64,000 bases of DNA from Ophiobolus disseminans (Eukaryota > Ascomycota > Dothideomycetes > Pleosporales > Phaeosphaeriaceae): the NCBI GenBank assembly GCA_010093685.1, contig MU006225.1, forward strand, positions 943,575 through 1,007,574, in the 5' to 3' direction. Positions within the stretch are counted from its first letter, which is position 1, and the number at the start of each line of letters is the position of its first letter. A program made the translations under genes and the position numbers. The notes beneath the pieces are model-generated. The model had not been told where the DNA came from, made no database searches, and saw only the letters and a list, made by a program, of their open reading frames with translations. This document shows, one piece after another, positions 20,775 through 31,430 of this stretch.

Positions 20775-21160
20775 TATGGTGGGTCAGTCCGGTGTGCGGG
20801 GGGATGGTATGAGGGGGCTTGCAGTATGTGAGTCGGTAAGGCGCATGGCGTGGGTGAGGAAGGTGGTGGAGCGCTTTGAAATCATGGAGAGGAGTGGCGG
20901 CTTGCGGCGCTGTCGGAGGTCCGCTGGCCTTGGCGATGAGGCTCCGTCAACCTTCCTTCTTACGAACCTCGTTCCTACATCGCAATCACGAAAGAAGGTG
21001 TCAAACATCGTCACCATGGAGATTCGAATTGAAGACAAATAAACATTGCGAGTATACGACTACACATCCCCCCAACCATTTTCATCATGCACATCGCAAA
21101 CGAGAACTACACCAAAGAAATCACGCCTCTTCCCCACCCTCACACTCCTTTCTCATCTAA
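20775..21160. other. CFD1 5' flank
   Basis: Between the CFD1 start and the 3' end of the acidic-protein remnant. Short frames only; presumably the CFD1 promoter. Confidence 0.45.
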
Positions 21161-23256
21161 CTACAAGCAGTGTGGCCTCTCCAATACCTCCGTACAAGTC
21201 TGATCGCTACAGAGTTGGTCGCACACTGTCTCGACAGCAGTATACACGTACGGTTGGCCCGGTACCTTGAACTGCTTGCTGAAGTCCTTTTGCGTTCCAC
21301 TTGCTCGCTCTTTAGCCAGCCCTGCAGGCGCAGTAATAGTGCGCACTGCCGGTTGTTGTGCAGCTCGTGGTGATGTCGCACATATTGAATTGCGGGTAGA
21401 AGGGGTTGCAACTCGTGGGGCAGATGGTGGCAAGCGTGTCGCCGGTCCAGTCCTTATCCTTGTCCGCAGCATATACCGAGGCGTATGGCTCGGGCTCATA
21501 TGTCGTCATAGTCACGGTCTCCGTATGTTCTGGGGAATAGGGCTTGTAAAGTTCGTAGGGCTCATCTGTCGTCGTGGAGGTGACAAAGGTTATCGCAGTG
21601 ACCGTACTGGTCGTGCTTGTGTCACCATAGACGGTCGGCGGGGCCGTAGTCCATGACGTGGTGCTCGTGGTGGTGCTTGTGGTTTTCCAGCGGCTGGCGG
21701 GAAATTTGGGCCTGCATGGACGGTTCTTCTTTGGAGTAGACTCGTAGAGCCAGTCGGGGGTGTACTCACCGCACTCTTTCTTCTTGTCTTCCTGCTTGCT
21801 CGGGAACTGAAACGTGGCAAAGCCACCTTGAGACACTGGCTTGGCCCAGCGGCGCCGACGAGTCCTCGTAGAGGAGTTGCCCTCCTCCCTAGCAACCAAG
21901 TATTTACCGTCGTCAGAATCATCGTCGCTGTCATGCCATTTACCGTCAGGATTCTCCTCATCAGGATGCTCGTCGTCCGAATGTTCAAGACACCATGCGG
22001 GACACTTCTCCTCCTCACCCGGATGCTCATCATCTGAATACCCTCCCTCGTCATGTTGGTCATACTGGCGGACACCGTAGTCTTCATCATCCGCGGACCC
22101 GGACTCAGACCCAGACTCATGGTTTTGTACGCCGCTCTCTTCAGAGCTGGCATCGTCAACTCCCGCCGCACCGACGCCAGCGTCGGTCGAATCGCCAGAA
22201 ACGTCAGTTGATGGTCCGGGGACCTCCTTCGGAGGAGATTCACCCTCATCGTCAACTAGACTTGTGGTATCATCGGATTCAGAGTCAAGAGAGTCTTCAA
22301 CATCAGGCTCCTCAGGCGAGTCGGGCTGTTCGTCTTCAGCATCTTCGCTAGCATCGACATCTTCAGATGGTGCACTCACAGCCGTAGATCCATCGTCTTC
22401 AACACTAGCATCCTCATCGACCTCTGGAGCAGAAACAACCTCATCGTCAGCTTCCTCGTCGGCATCGAGGCCTTCGTCCTCATCAACATCTGCAGCAACG
22501 TCGGCATCAAGACCTTCATCCTCATCAACATCTGCAACAGTGTCGGGGTCGATTTCTTCCTCGTCGTCTCCCTCGTTCTTATCATCGTCAGCGTCGAGGC
22601 TTGCGTCCTCATCAACGTCTGCAGCAGATTCGGCGTCAGCATCCGCGTCGGGAGTCGAAGGTGAGTCGTCCGAGAGAGCGCTTGTTCCTCCTGTCGTATT
22701 GGTTGCGGGAGTTGCAGTCGGCCAATCGAAGTCTGGCATATCGGCATCAACATCTGCATCTGCAGCAGTGTCGATTTCGGCGTCAGCTTCCTCATCGTCT
22801 TCGTCGAGGCTTGCATCCTCATCAACATCTGCAGCAGAGTCGACGTCGGCCTCAGCGTCATCGTCGGACGCTGAAGTTGTGTCGTCTGAAAGTGCGCTCG
22901 TCCCTTCCTCCGTGCTCAAATCCGAGTCGTCATCGTTGACGATGACATCTGGGTCGGTTTGCGTCAAGTCGTCAAGATCTCCAGCTGTGTCCTCCAAACT
23001 CGAGACGAGGCCTGGTTCGGAAGTCGGTGTTGCCTGAATCACAGAGCTGGATCCTGTGGAAGATCGCGAACTGGACGTAGAAGCACTGGCAGATCTGAAA
23101 CTACTCGTGGAGCTAGACGCAGAACTGGCAGCTAGACCCACGGTTCTGACCACGGTTGGGGAAGTCACTATCTCTTCAAGCACAACATCCGCGGTGCCGG
23201 CGAACAAAGGCTCGAGTAGAGTATCGAATTCTGCAGCATCGCTATCCGAGAGGACT
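21161..23256 (-). pseudogene. Acidic Thr/Ser-rich surface protein, 5'-truncated
   Basis: The main frame (to stop 21312) encodes over 600 residues: a Ser-rich start, a long Asp/Glu/Ala repeat region (units such as ADVDEDASLDADD), a Thr-rich stretch, then a Cys-rich end (CPTSCNPFYPQFNMCDITTS, then YYCACRAG). In relatives I recall, such a Cys-rich module continues after CRAG with Tyr. Here TAA follows, and the continuation (FSKQFKVPGQPYVY, then CDQLC) lies in another frame to a stop at 21161, consistent with a 2 bp deletion. At the 5' end there is no usable ATG: the frame runs into the 182 bp repeat at 23257, and a stop lies at the junction. The repeat seems to have removed the start. An adhesin or wall protein is inferred. 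Confidence 0.6.
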
Positions 23257-23438
23257 TATACTAAGATATACAGAGAGTGTATCCCAAGCAAAGTGCCACA
23301 GCATTTCATGTTGTGGCGCTGTTGTGCAAGTCTATTGCTCTTAGGAGCAGGATCAACAGCTAGGGCGCGCTGACTACAAGGCGTACGGAAAAGCCGCAAG
23401 TAGCTTAGCGGTTATATACAGAGCTGATGTCAGATCTT
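23257..23438 (-). repeat. 182 bp dispersed repeat, uninterrupted copy
   Basis: On the minus strand this runs from AAGATCTGACATCAG to CTCTCTGTATATCTTAGTATA. The same 182 bp is found at 27378-28913, there split by a Tc1-type transposon. Both copies start and end at the same bases, which fixes the element's boundaries. It holds an imperfect hairpin (GCCACAACAT/ATGCTGTGGC) that is perfect in the other copy. No coding capacity. Possibly a solo LTR or MITE; no target duplication is evident. Confidence 0.75.
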
Positions 23439-24112
23439 TGTACTGTTAGCGTAGCTTAGGTGGAACCGCCGCCGTGACAGCAGGCAGGCGCGACCCATGC
23501 TGGGCGGGGGCCTAGCTCGTGTGGCTAAGCCATCGAGAAAGCGCTATGTGGTGGTATGGTATGAAGGCGAGAGATCTGATCTCCGTTGAGCACAACAACA
23601 CGTCACGCGTCAAAATTGCTGCTCAGCCTCTTAGGTGGAATCCGGTCCTCTCTCGCTGCCGAGACGGACGCATGAGCACGCGGCGAATTTCGATTCGCCG
23701 AGCTGCAGCCATTTGTGGGCCATTTTTCGCGCAATGAGGGTTCGCGATGGGACCCCGGGCGTGGCCCGCAGCTGTCAGCCAGACTTCGAGTCGACATACA
23801 ACTATTGCGTTACTTAGAGCACCTCAACGTCAACGTGGGCGCGCTTCGTGTAACCTTAGGTTGGCCGTCGACTGTCGTCACACGTGCCTGTGCCGTTATG
23901 AGGCGCAGTTCCCTTCAGCTTTGCGCCTTGTGCGACGGTGGGGCCATGCATCGATGCTTTTTCATCTGCACTCAAATCTAAGCATGCCCGCCTTTCAGAT
24001 GCGCTCGCATTTCTTTTGCTTTCTCCCTCGCGCACGACTCTCTACCCTCAGAACCGAATAACTCGATAGCTTCTGTTGACCCTTCCCATCGTATACGCCA
24101 ATAACCAGCACG
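23439..24112. other. HET gene promoter region
   Basis: No gene seen. CTTAGGTGGAA occurs twice (near 23455 and 23630). The last ~100 bases are pyrimidine-rich leader before the HET start. Confidence 0.45.
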
Positions 24113-26299
24113 ATGCCCCCATACCAATATAAGCCTCTCAACCTCGATACCGGTGAAATCAGGCTCGTGGAGCTACTTCCGGGTGCCTTCGATGATGAGA
24201 TACGAATATCCATCGTGACGAGACCTTTTACCCCTCTTCCGGCAAGGCCTCCGTTTGATGACCGCCTGGAGAAGGTGCGGAAGACCCTTCCCCAAGGGTG
24301 GGGAGCTTATAAGACTCGTGAAGGCCGCATCATCTACGACGACGGTCCCACAACAACGTACAGCCATCCAGACACACACTATGGTGGCCCTTCCTACGAC
24401 GACGATAGACACGCATTGGAAGAAGTCGAGCTGATCTTTGAGGCATTGTCATACACCTGGGGCTCAGAAGCCAACCAAGTAGCCATCGAGGTGGTCCCTA
24501 CGGCCGATGAATATAGACAGGAGTCATCAAAAAATGCCGACACTTTACTGGTATGGAGTAATCTTCACGATGCTTTGAAGCATCTTCGAGGCACGACAGA
24601 TTCACTCATTCTTTGGATCGATGCCATCAGTATCAACCAAGGGGACTTGGAAGAGAGATCGCAGCAAGTCAGCCGCATGGGCGACATCTTCAGGTCCGCT
24701 CGCAACGTGGTCGTTTGGCTGGGCTTGGCCAGTGACGATTCATCGTCGGCATTACGCTTTTTTGGGCATCTTGGAGACCAGATAGAGCACACGGAGGATG
24801 ATTTCCGCTTGCCCTTGCCAGACTGCGCTAACCCGAATTGGTACGGTATCACTGATGGTGCTCAGTTCGCCAGTGACCCGGAGATGTGGGAAGCTATACA
24901 CAAGTTACTGAGCCGCCCTTGGTTTGATCGAGTCTGGGTGAGTACTACGTACATGTAATGCCGCTCATTGTCAAAAATAACGTATTCCAAGATCATTCAA
25001 GAGATTGTACTCGCAACATCGGCCATCGTGCAGTGTGGTCAAGACACAATACTTTGGCGGCAATTGAGAAGCGCCATAAGAACACTGTATAAGGTGACTT
25101 TCCCTGCAGGGTCGCCGCCTTCTCTCCACGAGTTGGTGAAGAGGCGATGCTTTCTGGCCAACATTACGCGGGGTAAAAGTGTACTATTTCAGCTTGTCGC
25201 TGTCAAAAGGGCGAAGTATACTCTTCCACACGACCTCGTTTTTTCCATTCTCGGACTGTTACCGCCTGTAATCTCCAAGAAGATACAGCCTCAGTACTCA
25301 ACCAGTCCTCGCGAAGTATTTCGCGATGCGGTCATCGCCTTCATAGATGGCGCTGGCAGTTTGGATATCCTTCAGTTCTCCTATCTCTCGTGGATCCCGG
25401 ATTTCCAAATCAACATGAGATATTTCGGATCGGGAACACATCGTTGTAGTGGTCAGTCGACAGCAGATTGGTCCTACGTTGATGAATGCCTTCTCGTTAC
25501 AACTGGCGTCGCATTTGACACTATTGAGGCAGTTTCGTGTTTGTTACTAGATGATGATGGTGTTATATTGAAGCAAATTCAAAAGATATGGCTTTCAGGT
25601 GGTTCGGAAGGCCAGAGATACCCAAACGGAGATAGTCTGTCAGAAGCCTGCGCACGGGTCATGGGACAATCAAAGTCACGCGACTACTGGCCCCAGACGA
25701 GTTATCCTACCCTGGCGGATATTCAGACCCCATACCAACGAATGATACAGGGCGGTTTGGATCAAGATTACAGACAGGAACCTGCATTGTATAGGCCTGG
25801 TCTCGACTACTTTAAGTTGTTCAAGACAACATTGGGGTATTTTGGGGTCTGTTTTAGGACTGTCAAGCCTGGCGACACAATCTCCGTGCTTCTAGGTTGC
25901 TCCCTGCCCACGATCATACGGCAACAGTCCGACGTTCAGCATCGATTCATTGGATGCTCTTACATTCATGGCTTGTTGGCAGGGGAGGCCCTACTTGGAG
26001 ATTTGCCTGATGGCTGGAAAACCGTTGGGCATTTAGACACCTATGGCGATTTCCATGAACGCTTCATCGACCCCGCCAACCCCTCTGTATTTTCCGAAGA
26101 TCCTAGGTTAGGCCCTCTTCCATCCGACTGGATACGCGTGGTCGCACCAGATCGACAATGGCCGAGCAAGAAAGTGAACGCTTTCCAAAACACAGTCACG
26201 GGCCAGATCCTGCACTCCGATCCGCGCATGCTTTCAGACGCGCTGAGAGCCCGGGGCGTGCCGCTGAAAGAGTTCAGACTCGTGGATACCCCACGCTAG
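24113..26299 (+). CDS. HET-domain protein with WW-like motifs
   Basis: Exons 24113-24937 and 24992-26299 give 710 aa; the 54 nt intron (donor GTGAGT, acceptor TCCAAG) joins ...DRVW to IIQEIVLATSA, the usual RVWxxQE core of HET proteins. The HET block is complete: FEALSYTWGS, LILWIDAISINQGDLEERS, MGDIFRSARNVVVWLG. Before it, LPQGWGAYKTREGRIIYDD resembles a WW domain with the second Trp replaced by Tyr. Two more WW-like units lie at the C-terminus (LPDGW...SEDPR and LPSDW...HSDPR), both lacking the second Trp. HET proteins trigger cell death when incompatible hyphae fuse; the partner is unknown. Its last 142 bases overlap the DUF6594 gene in another frame. Confidence 0.85.
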
Positions 26300-27205
26300 C
26301 TCAATGGATAGCCCGGGACCCTGACGACGACCCGCTCATATTCCGCAAATATGGGCGACACAGCGCGAGGGTAATTTTAAACGCGCAATGCAAGCTTATA
26401 GCACTCGAAAAAGAAGTAGACGTTCTGAGTGAACAAGCCAGGACGGCAAAAGAGGTGGATACGAGACGCGCTTTGCAACGATGGGATACGCTGATGGCTG
26501 GCGCAAAAGTGCCAAATAGCACGGAACAACAACTCGTGCAGAAACTTGAAGAATTCGAGACACGTCTTAAGGATTACTGTGAGTACAGACACGTAACTCA
26601 TACACGTGTACAAGCTCGAAAACTCACACATCTGAGACGAACTTCTCGCCCTCCGCTCCCAAGTCGCGCAATACAAAAAGCCCCGCTCCCAAGTCCTCAC
26701 AGCATACTAACACTTCCTCCACGGCGCGACCCTAAGCCCATCATCTCCGGAACCGGAAGTACGTTCCTAGACGACGCCACATATCTCGCTGTCGAGATTC
26801 CTACAGACGCACTGGTTACTTCGGAATCGGTACAGCGACAGCGACGTTCTGGATGGAACGACAACGTACAAGAACTCGCATATTGTGCGAACCGTGGCTG
26901 TTGTTGACTTGATTCTCGCGGCTGTATTGCTCATTGGTGCGGTTGTGAGCTTGTGCTATGTCCAGAGTCCGAGGGCGAAGCTGGCTTTGGTAACGGTCTT
27001 TACGCTGGTGTTTGCTATGAGTGTTGCGTTGTGCACGAATGCAAGGAAAGCCGAAGTTTTTGCTGCTACGGCTGTATATGCGGCGGTGCTGGTAGTGTTT
27101 GTTAGCGGGGATCTGGGCGGAAGTAAGAGTGCTTATAGGCATTGTCTTGTTCAGTTGGATAGAGGCATCTTTAAAGTCATAATCTCAAAGCCGTTTGCGA
27201 GATAA
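26158..27205 (+). pseudogene. DUF6594-type membrane protein, broken
   Basis: ATG 26158 lies inside the 3' end of the HET gene, in another frame. The frame reads into RGYPTLAQWIARDPDDDPLI, the GYPxLAxW...DPD opening of DUF6594 proteins, then a coiled-coil-like segment. A 58 nt intron (26579-26636, donor GTGAGT) restores the frame seen at the C-terminus. That end has the family's membrane segments: VVDLILAAVLLIGAVVSL, then LVTVFTLVFAMSVALCTNAR and FAATAVYAAVLVVFVSGDLG. Between them the frame has TAA at 26708-26710 and TAG at 26768-26770, and part of the expected sequence (STFLDDATYLAV) is in another frame. A second intron might skip the stops, but I could not place one. Probably a pseudogene. 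Confidence 0.6.
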
Positions 27206-27547
27206 GGTTAAATACTTAAATTAACTCTTACGTCGCTGCAAAACTTTATATATGCCTCTGTCTCTGCTAGTATACGCTCCAGAACCAGGCGTGCATGGAG
27301 AGTAGTGCGGCGTTGTGCGTGTATTCAAGCTCAAGCGAGTCATGCTTGGACCTATCCGCTAGCTAGGCGGCTCCACCAAGATCTGACATCAGCTCTGTAT
27401 ATAACCGCTAAGCTACTTGCGGCTTTTCCGTACGCCTTGTAGTCAGCGTGCCTTAGCTGTTGATCCTGCTCCTAAGAGCAATAGACCTGCACAACAGCGC
27501 CACGGCATGAGATGCCGTGGCACTTTGCTCAGGATACACTCTCTGTA

Positions 27548-28899
27548 CAGTACTAGTTCAAAAGTTTGTTTGCGCCAAGCTTGTGCGGGGTCAATCCCAA
27601 AACCTTCACCCCAATTTCAACATCACATAACTATGGCTACACAACGCGGAATTTTACAAGAGTTGGACCAGAATGTGCGCAGGAGACCCAACATGACTAC
27701 TGAAGAAAGAAACAAGGCGGTTGGCATGTTGGCTGGGGGTGCAGCTGTGAAAGAGATAGCTGATCACTTTTGGCGCACTCCGCAAGGAATCAGGACTCTC
27801 CTTAAGAAACACTACCATTCTGGCATGACACAAGATAAACCTCAATCTGGACGTCCTAAGATAATCTCTCGATATCAATCTAAGTTGGTCTATCGCGCTG
27901 CAAGAAAAGACCCAAAGATCGAGTACAAAAAGCTTCTTAAAGTGGCGGTGTTTGTTGACCAAAATGGCACCCCTTTAAAGAGCCCTAGTCGCAGCACATT
28001 ATACCGACTGCTCAAAGGACGTGGCCTCACCAATCACCACTGTAAAAAGCGTCCAAAGCTTAATTGTGGGCATATTATGAAGCGTTTGAAGTTCTGTAAG
28101 GAGTACCGAACGTTCAGGTGGAAGCACAGGCCACTTAAGTTTTCAGATGAGTGTTCACTCCAGAAAGGATCTGGTGCCAACTAAGAGTGGTGTTTTAGGT
28201 TTCCATGGGAGAAATGGAAGCCTGAGATGGTATCTACTGTTAGTACTGGCCGTGCGCCTCAACAGATGGTGTGGGGCTCAATATGGCTCGATGAACGTGG
28301 TCGCCCAAGGAGGTCACCCTTGGTCATCATGGAGCGTGATTCTGATGCTCCACGAGGTGGCTACTCTGCCCAAAGTTACATTCAAGCCTTGACAGAAGGC
28401 CTTCTGCCAAATTGGAGGCGTTCCCAGCTATTTATGCAGGATGGGGCGGGTATACACCGATCAAGAGCGGTGATGGATTTCCTTGACGATCACCACATCA
28501 ATACTATTGACTGGCCACCGTATTCACTAGACCTCAACCCAATTGAGCACCTCTGGTACTATCTCAAGAGGTCTATGCACTACGACTATCCCCAGTTTAA
28601 CAATTAGAGCAAGGCTGAGAGTGAATGGGATGCCTTTTGTGAGGCTTTGAAAGAGTGTTGGCATCGCGTACTAGGTGAGCTTATCAAGACGCTCATTCTG
28701 TCAATGCCAGACCGAATAGAGGCATGTAGAAAAGCTGGAGGGCGGCAAACTAAATATTAATTGTGTGCGCTTTAATTTATTTAATAAATTACTTAATTCT
28801 ATTATGTGGTTGTGAAGTTATTGTGCAGCAAAGTTCTGCGTGCTCATGTTGGTTGGGGTGGCTCGTGCACTAAGCAAACAAACTTTTGACACCTCACTG
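27548..28899 (+). mobile_element. Tc1/mariner-type DNA transposon (1352 bp)
   Basis: Bounded by TA on both sides (27546-27547 and 28900-28901). Terminal inverted repeats begin CAGT and share TCAAAAGTTTGTTTGC at both ends. It carries one transposase gene. The empty target site survives in the sister repeat (CTCTGTATATCTTAG on the minus strand near 23265), which confirms boundaries and the TA duplication. The interrupted transposase makes it non-autonomous. Confidence 0.9.
27633..28760 (+). pseudogene. Tc1-type transposase with two nonsense codons
   Basis: One frame of 375 codons from ATG 27633 to TAA 28758-28760. The N-terminus has paired helix-turn-helix features (EERNKAVGMLAGGAAVKEIA, then SGRPKIIS). 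The DDE triad is visible: FSDE, then FMQDGAGIHRS, then YSLDLNPIEHLW, with Glu as the third residue as in Tc1. TAA at 28182-28184 (GAN-stop-EWCFRFPW) and TAG at 28605-28607 (NN-stop-SKAESEW) interrupt an otherwise continuous frame. Both fit Gln codons changed by C-to-T (CAA, CAG). No other copy exists in this window. It could only be mobilised in trans. Confidence 0.9.
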
Positions 28900-28913
28900 T
28901 ATATCTTAGTATA

Positions 28914-29258
28914 GCTTGTCAGACTCTTAGACATGTGCACTTAATCTCTGGCACGCATGCTAGCAGCGAATTGTGGTATTGCTTGCAAAGCAGGAATTTG
29001 TTAGCGACGAGAAGAAGGGTAGAGAAAGCTTCGTAGTCAAGGTCCCTATCCTGAGATTATCTAGGCCTCCTAGCTGTAGTGGACTTTGTTATGTTGGGGA
29101 GTACTACCGGCATGCCGGCAAACAGGGTTTTCCGCCACACATGGAGGGATAGTAACAGTTTATGAGGAACGTGTGTCACGTGTACTGCGTGCGGTGGTCT
29201 GGCGCTGCTTCCTTACTTATTGAGCACCTCTTACCTCAACAGTATCGTAGATACGTCA
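28914..29258. other. Intergenic between repeats
   Basis: No gene seen. Includes the palindromes CCGGCATGCCGG (near 29110) and CACGTG (near 29178). Lies between the split 182 bp repeat and the LTR. Confidence 0.45.
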
Positions 29259-29615
29259 TGTAAACAGACCCTGCTGCCTTTCTTCTGAGAGGTCCGGGTA
29301 AGCAACAAAGAACAGAACAATACACTTCAATTCATTGCATTCTCACACCGAAACAAACAACGATATAGACCTTGCCTGGCTCAGACAGGTGTTTGATCGC
29401 TCCACTAAGGTGTTATCAGCGATGGTCTCCTATACTTCTCTGAGGTCCTGGCGTGTCCGGTCTCACACGAGGTCGGGTGTTCCAGGCTCTTGACCTTGGG
29501 TAGGCAAAAGGTTGACAAGGAGGTATGGCGCTGATGGTAGGGCTTCTGTAGTTTCAGGATTGACAACGAGTGATCGTTCAGGAGAAGCTTCAACCAACAC
29601 TGCAAGAGTGTAACA
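29259..29615. repeat. 357 bp solo LTR-like repeat
   Basis: Starts TGTAAACAGACC and ends GAGTGTAACA, so it has TGT...ACA termini. A partial copy opens this window. No matching 5 bp flanks are seen (CGTCA and GATAT), and there is no internal retroelement sequence next to it. Its right flank, GATATTCAATTT, also follows the truncated copy near position 108, and both copies precede a RING gene. Confidence 0.65.
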
Positions 29616-29812
29616 GATATTCAATTTAGGTAAAGAGACCTTGCACTGAGTATCTATGGTGAGTTGACTATGAAGAGAAACTGTCCGACAGCCTCAGGTT
29701 CCCGTTCCATAGATCACGTGCCCTTATGGTAGTCTAGCCTGTTTGGGCCTAGCCCCATAGTGTATATAGTCCATCTCCATTCTCTCACCCTGTTATTCAA
29801 CCCCACAACGTC

Positions 29813-31018
29813 ATGCAGCATCCGGCGAAAAAGCGAGACCCTCGATCAGAAGAGGAACCGGACATTGATGTATTGCTTGATCACGTAGAAGGGTATTTGA
29901 CAGATGAAGACCATCCAGAACTCCAACGATCGTCGGAGGCAAAGGCTATGATCGAGCAAATGGGTGTGCCTCCTAACACTCGCCTTGCATACCGACCGCA
30001 ACCCTATTCAGACAGTGTGCTTGACGACAGTGAATGGTATCTACTCAATGATTCTAAGCGGATGTTTAGCAAACCTGTAGTCAAAGAGCTCTACGAGGCT
30101 TACATTGAACGCTCCATGCCAACGCTCTTTGGAAGCCACAATGTCCAATGCTTAACGTATCTGGATGCGTTCGCCGCTCTGCCAGCGGAAAGGTCTACGA
30201 TTGAGATAGGAAGTCGTTTTGGTTTCGTCAGCGAGCTCGTTACCAAACTCACACGCGGGCCCATGGAGGGGCTTTGGTGTCCTGAGTATGCGAATACTCG
30301 GGCACGTCGACTACGCCGATGTTTCTTGTACGCCTTCGTACAGCAGCTTCAATTCTATAAAATGCGGGCTTCTGGTTTAAGGTACGCGAGCTTCCGAGCC
30401 TATTTATTGCATGCAAAAAGGCCGACCTTCCCGCTGTTGTAGCTTGAAGGTATATATGGAGTGCAACACTATTTGCGCGATGCACGCACAATGCTTGAAA
30501 CCCCCGCAGATTGGAATGCGGGGGACGAAGTAGACTTGCTCCACAATGAGGTCAATCAGAAAATACAAGAAATCATGGGTGGATTCCTTGAAGTTAACAC
30601 TGACATGGAATGGATCGGACCAGTCATACCTATTGAGCACATCTCGACATCCATTCCCCCTAACGAGACGCCTGGATTCGATTGCTCGATTTGCTCCGAC
30701 CAACTGACGCCGCCAGGCGTCCGGACAAAGGCTTGCAAGCACACCTACTGTTCGTCTTGCTTGGAGGCATGGACACATGCTGCGGAGCCAACTAGCCATT
30801 TATGTGCGCTGTGACGCACTGAGCTTTTCTCCAAACCAAATCACAAGTGCAAGCATTGTGCTGCCGAGAACTACGACGAACAGCTCAATATGCTGGCTAT
30901 CGAGGTTAAGCTTATACTGGAGTGTAATAACTCCCTTGCATGGTTCGAGGAGGAGATCGAACTACAGCAGCGTTTCGAGCGTGAGACTGGTAGAGAAGAC
31001 TGGAACGATTTAGATTAG
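29813..31018 (+). pseudogene. RING-finger protein, copy 2 (decayed paralogue)
   Basis: One frame from ATG 29813 to TAG 31016-31018 with two interruptions. The first half has the paralogue's RLAYRPQP motif. It ends at TAG 30440-30442, inside the 39 bp repeat (30413-30451), which lies in a segment of roughly 75-90 bp absent from copy 1. A 75 nt GT-AG intron (30375-30449) could remove it in frame, but the splice sites are weak. The same frame then continues to the RING: CSIC, ACKHTYCSSC, then CAL followed by TGA where copy 1 has the last zinc-binding Cys. After the TGA the frame still reads RTELFSKP as in copy 1. Two independent lesions make a functional protein unlikely. Confidence 0.75.
30413..30451. 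repeat. 39 bp dispersed repeat, copy 2
   Basis: Same core as 15692-15730 with a single T/C difference. Here it interrupts the RING paralogue and provides its first stop codon. Confidence 0.7.
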
Positions 31019-31430
31019 GTTGAGATTAGTAGCGAACAACTGCATGATGTCGTCTAGAAATTGTACACGGCAGTGTTGACGTGCACATGTTCTTAGGATC
31101 ACAGCATTTCATTCTCTCCTCATTCGCTTCCCGTCCCTCGTATGCACTCAAATTGATAATAACTTCTTTTTACTTCCAACCTTCATCAGTCATTTCCCAT
31201 CTCATCTACTTCACCTCTTGTTCTTCATGTTATCTTTGATCCACATTGACATCGTGTTGTCTGCGACACTCGTGATTTGTTGGTTGATAAGTCCATTTAG
31301 CGCCTCGTATGTTATCTCCACCAGCATCTAGATCCTCGTCTAGCCTGTACTTTGTTTTCTTCTCCCGCCATGCGTTGCCTGCTTGCGTCTGACAGTTTCC
31401 AAGAAGTTCTTTCTCTGGGTCTATCATTGT
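31019..31430. other. Intergenic, no gene seen
   Basis: Pyrimidine-rich on the plus strand, with no gene. It follows the decayed RING gene. Confidence 0.4.

Larger units (their letters stand above)
27378..28913 (+). repeat. 182 bp repeat, copy split by a transposon
   Basis: The left part is 27378-27547 and the right part 28902-28913. Together they equal the 182 bp copy at 23257-23438. It contains a perfect 10 bp stem hairpin, GCCACGGCAT/ATGCCGTGGC with loop GAG, at 27499-27521. The Tc1-type element occupies 27548-28899 between a duplicated TA. Confidence 0.8.

Noticed and set aside
22264..23037. Long Ser-rich plus-strand frame
   Set aside because: It is the antisense of the Asp/Glu repeat region of the acidic surface-protein gene.
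26283..26310. tRNA-like string GCTAGCTCAATGGATAGC
   Set aside because: It lies in the conserved GYPTLAQWIARD codons of the DUF6594 gene and no cloverleaf or T-loop follows.
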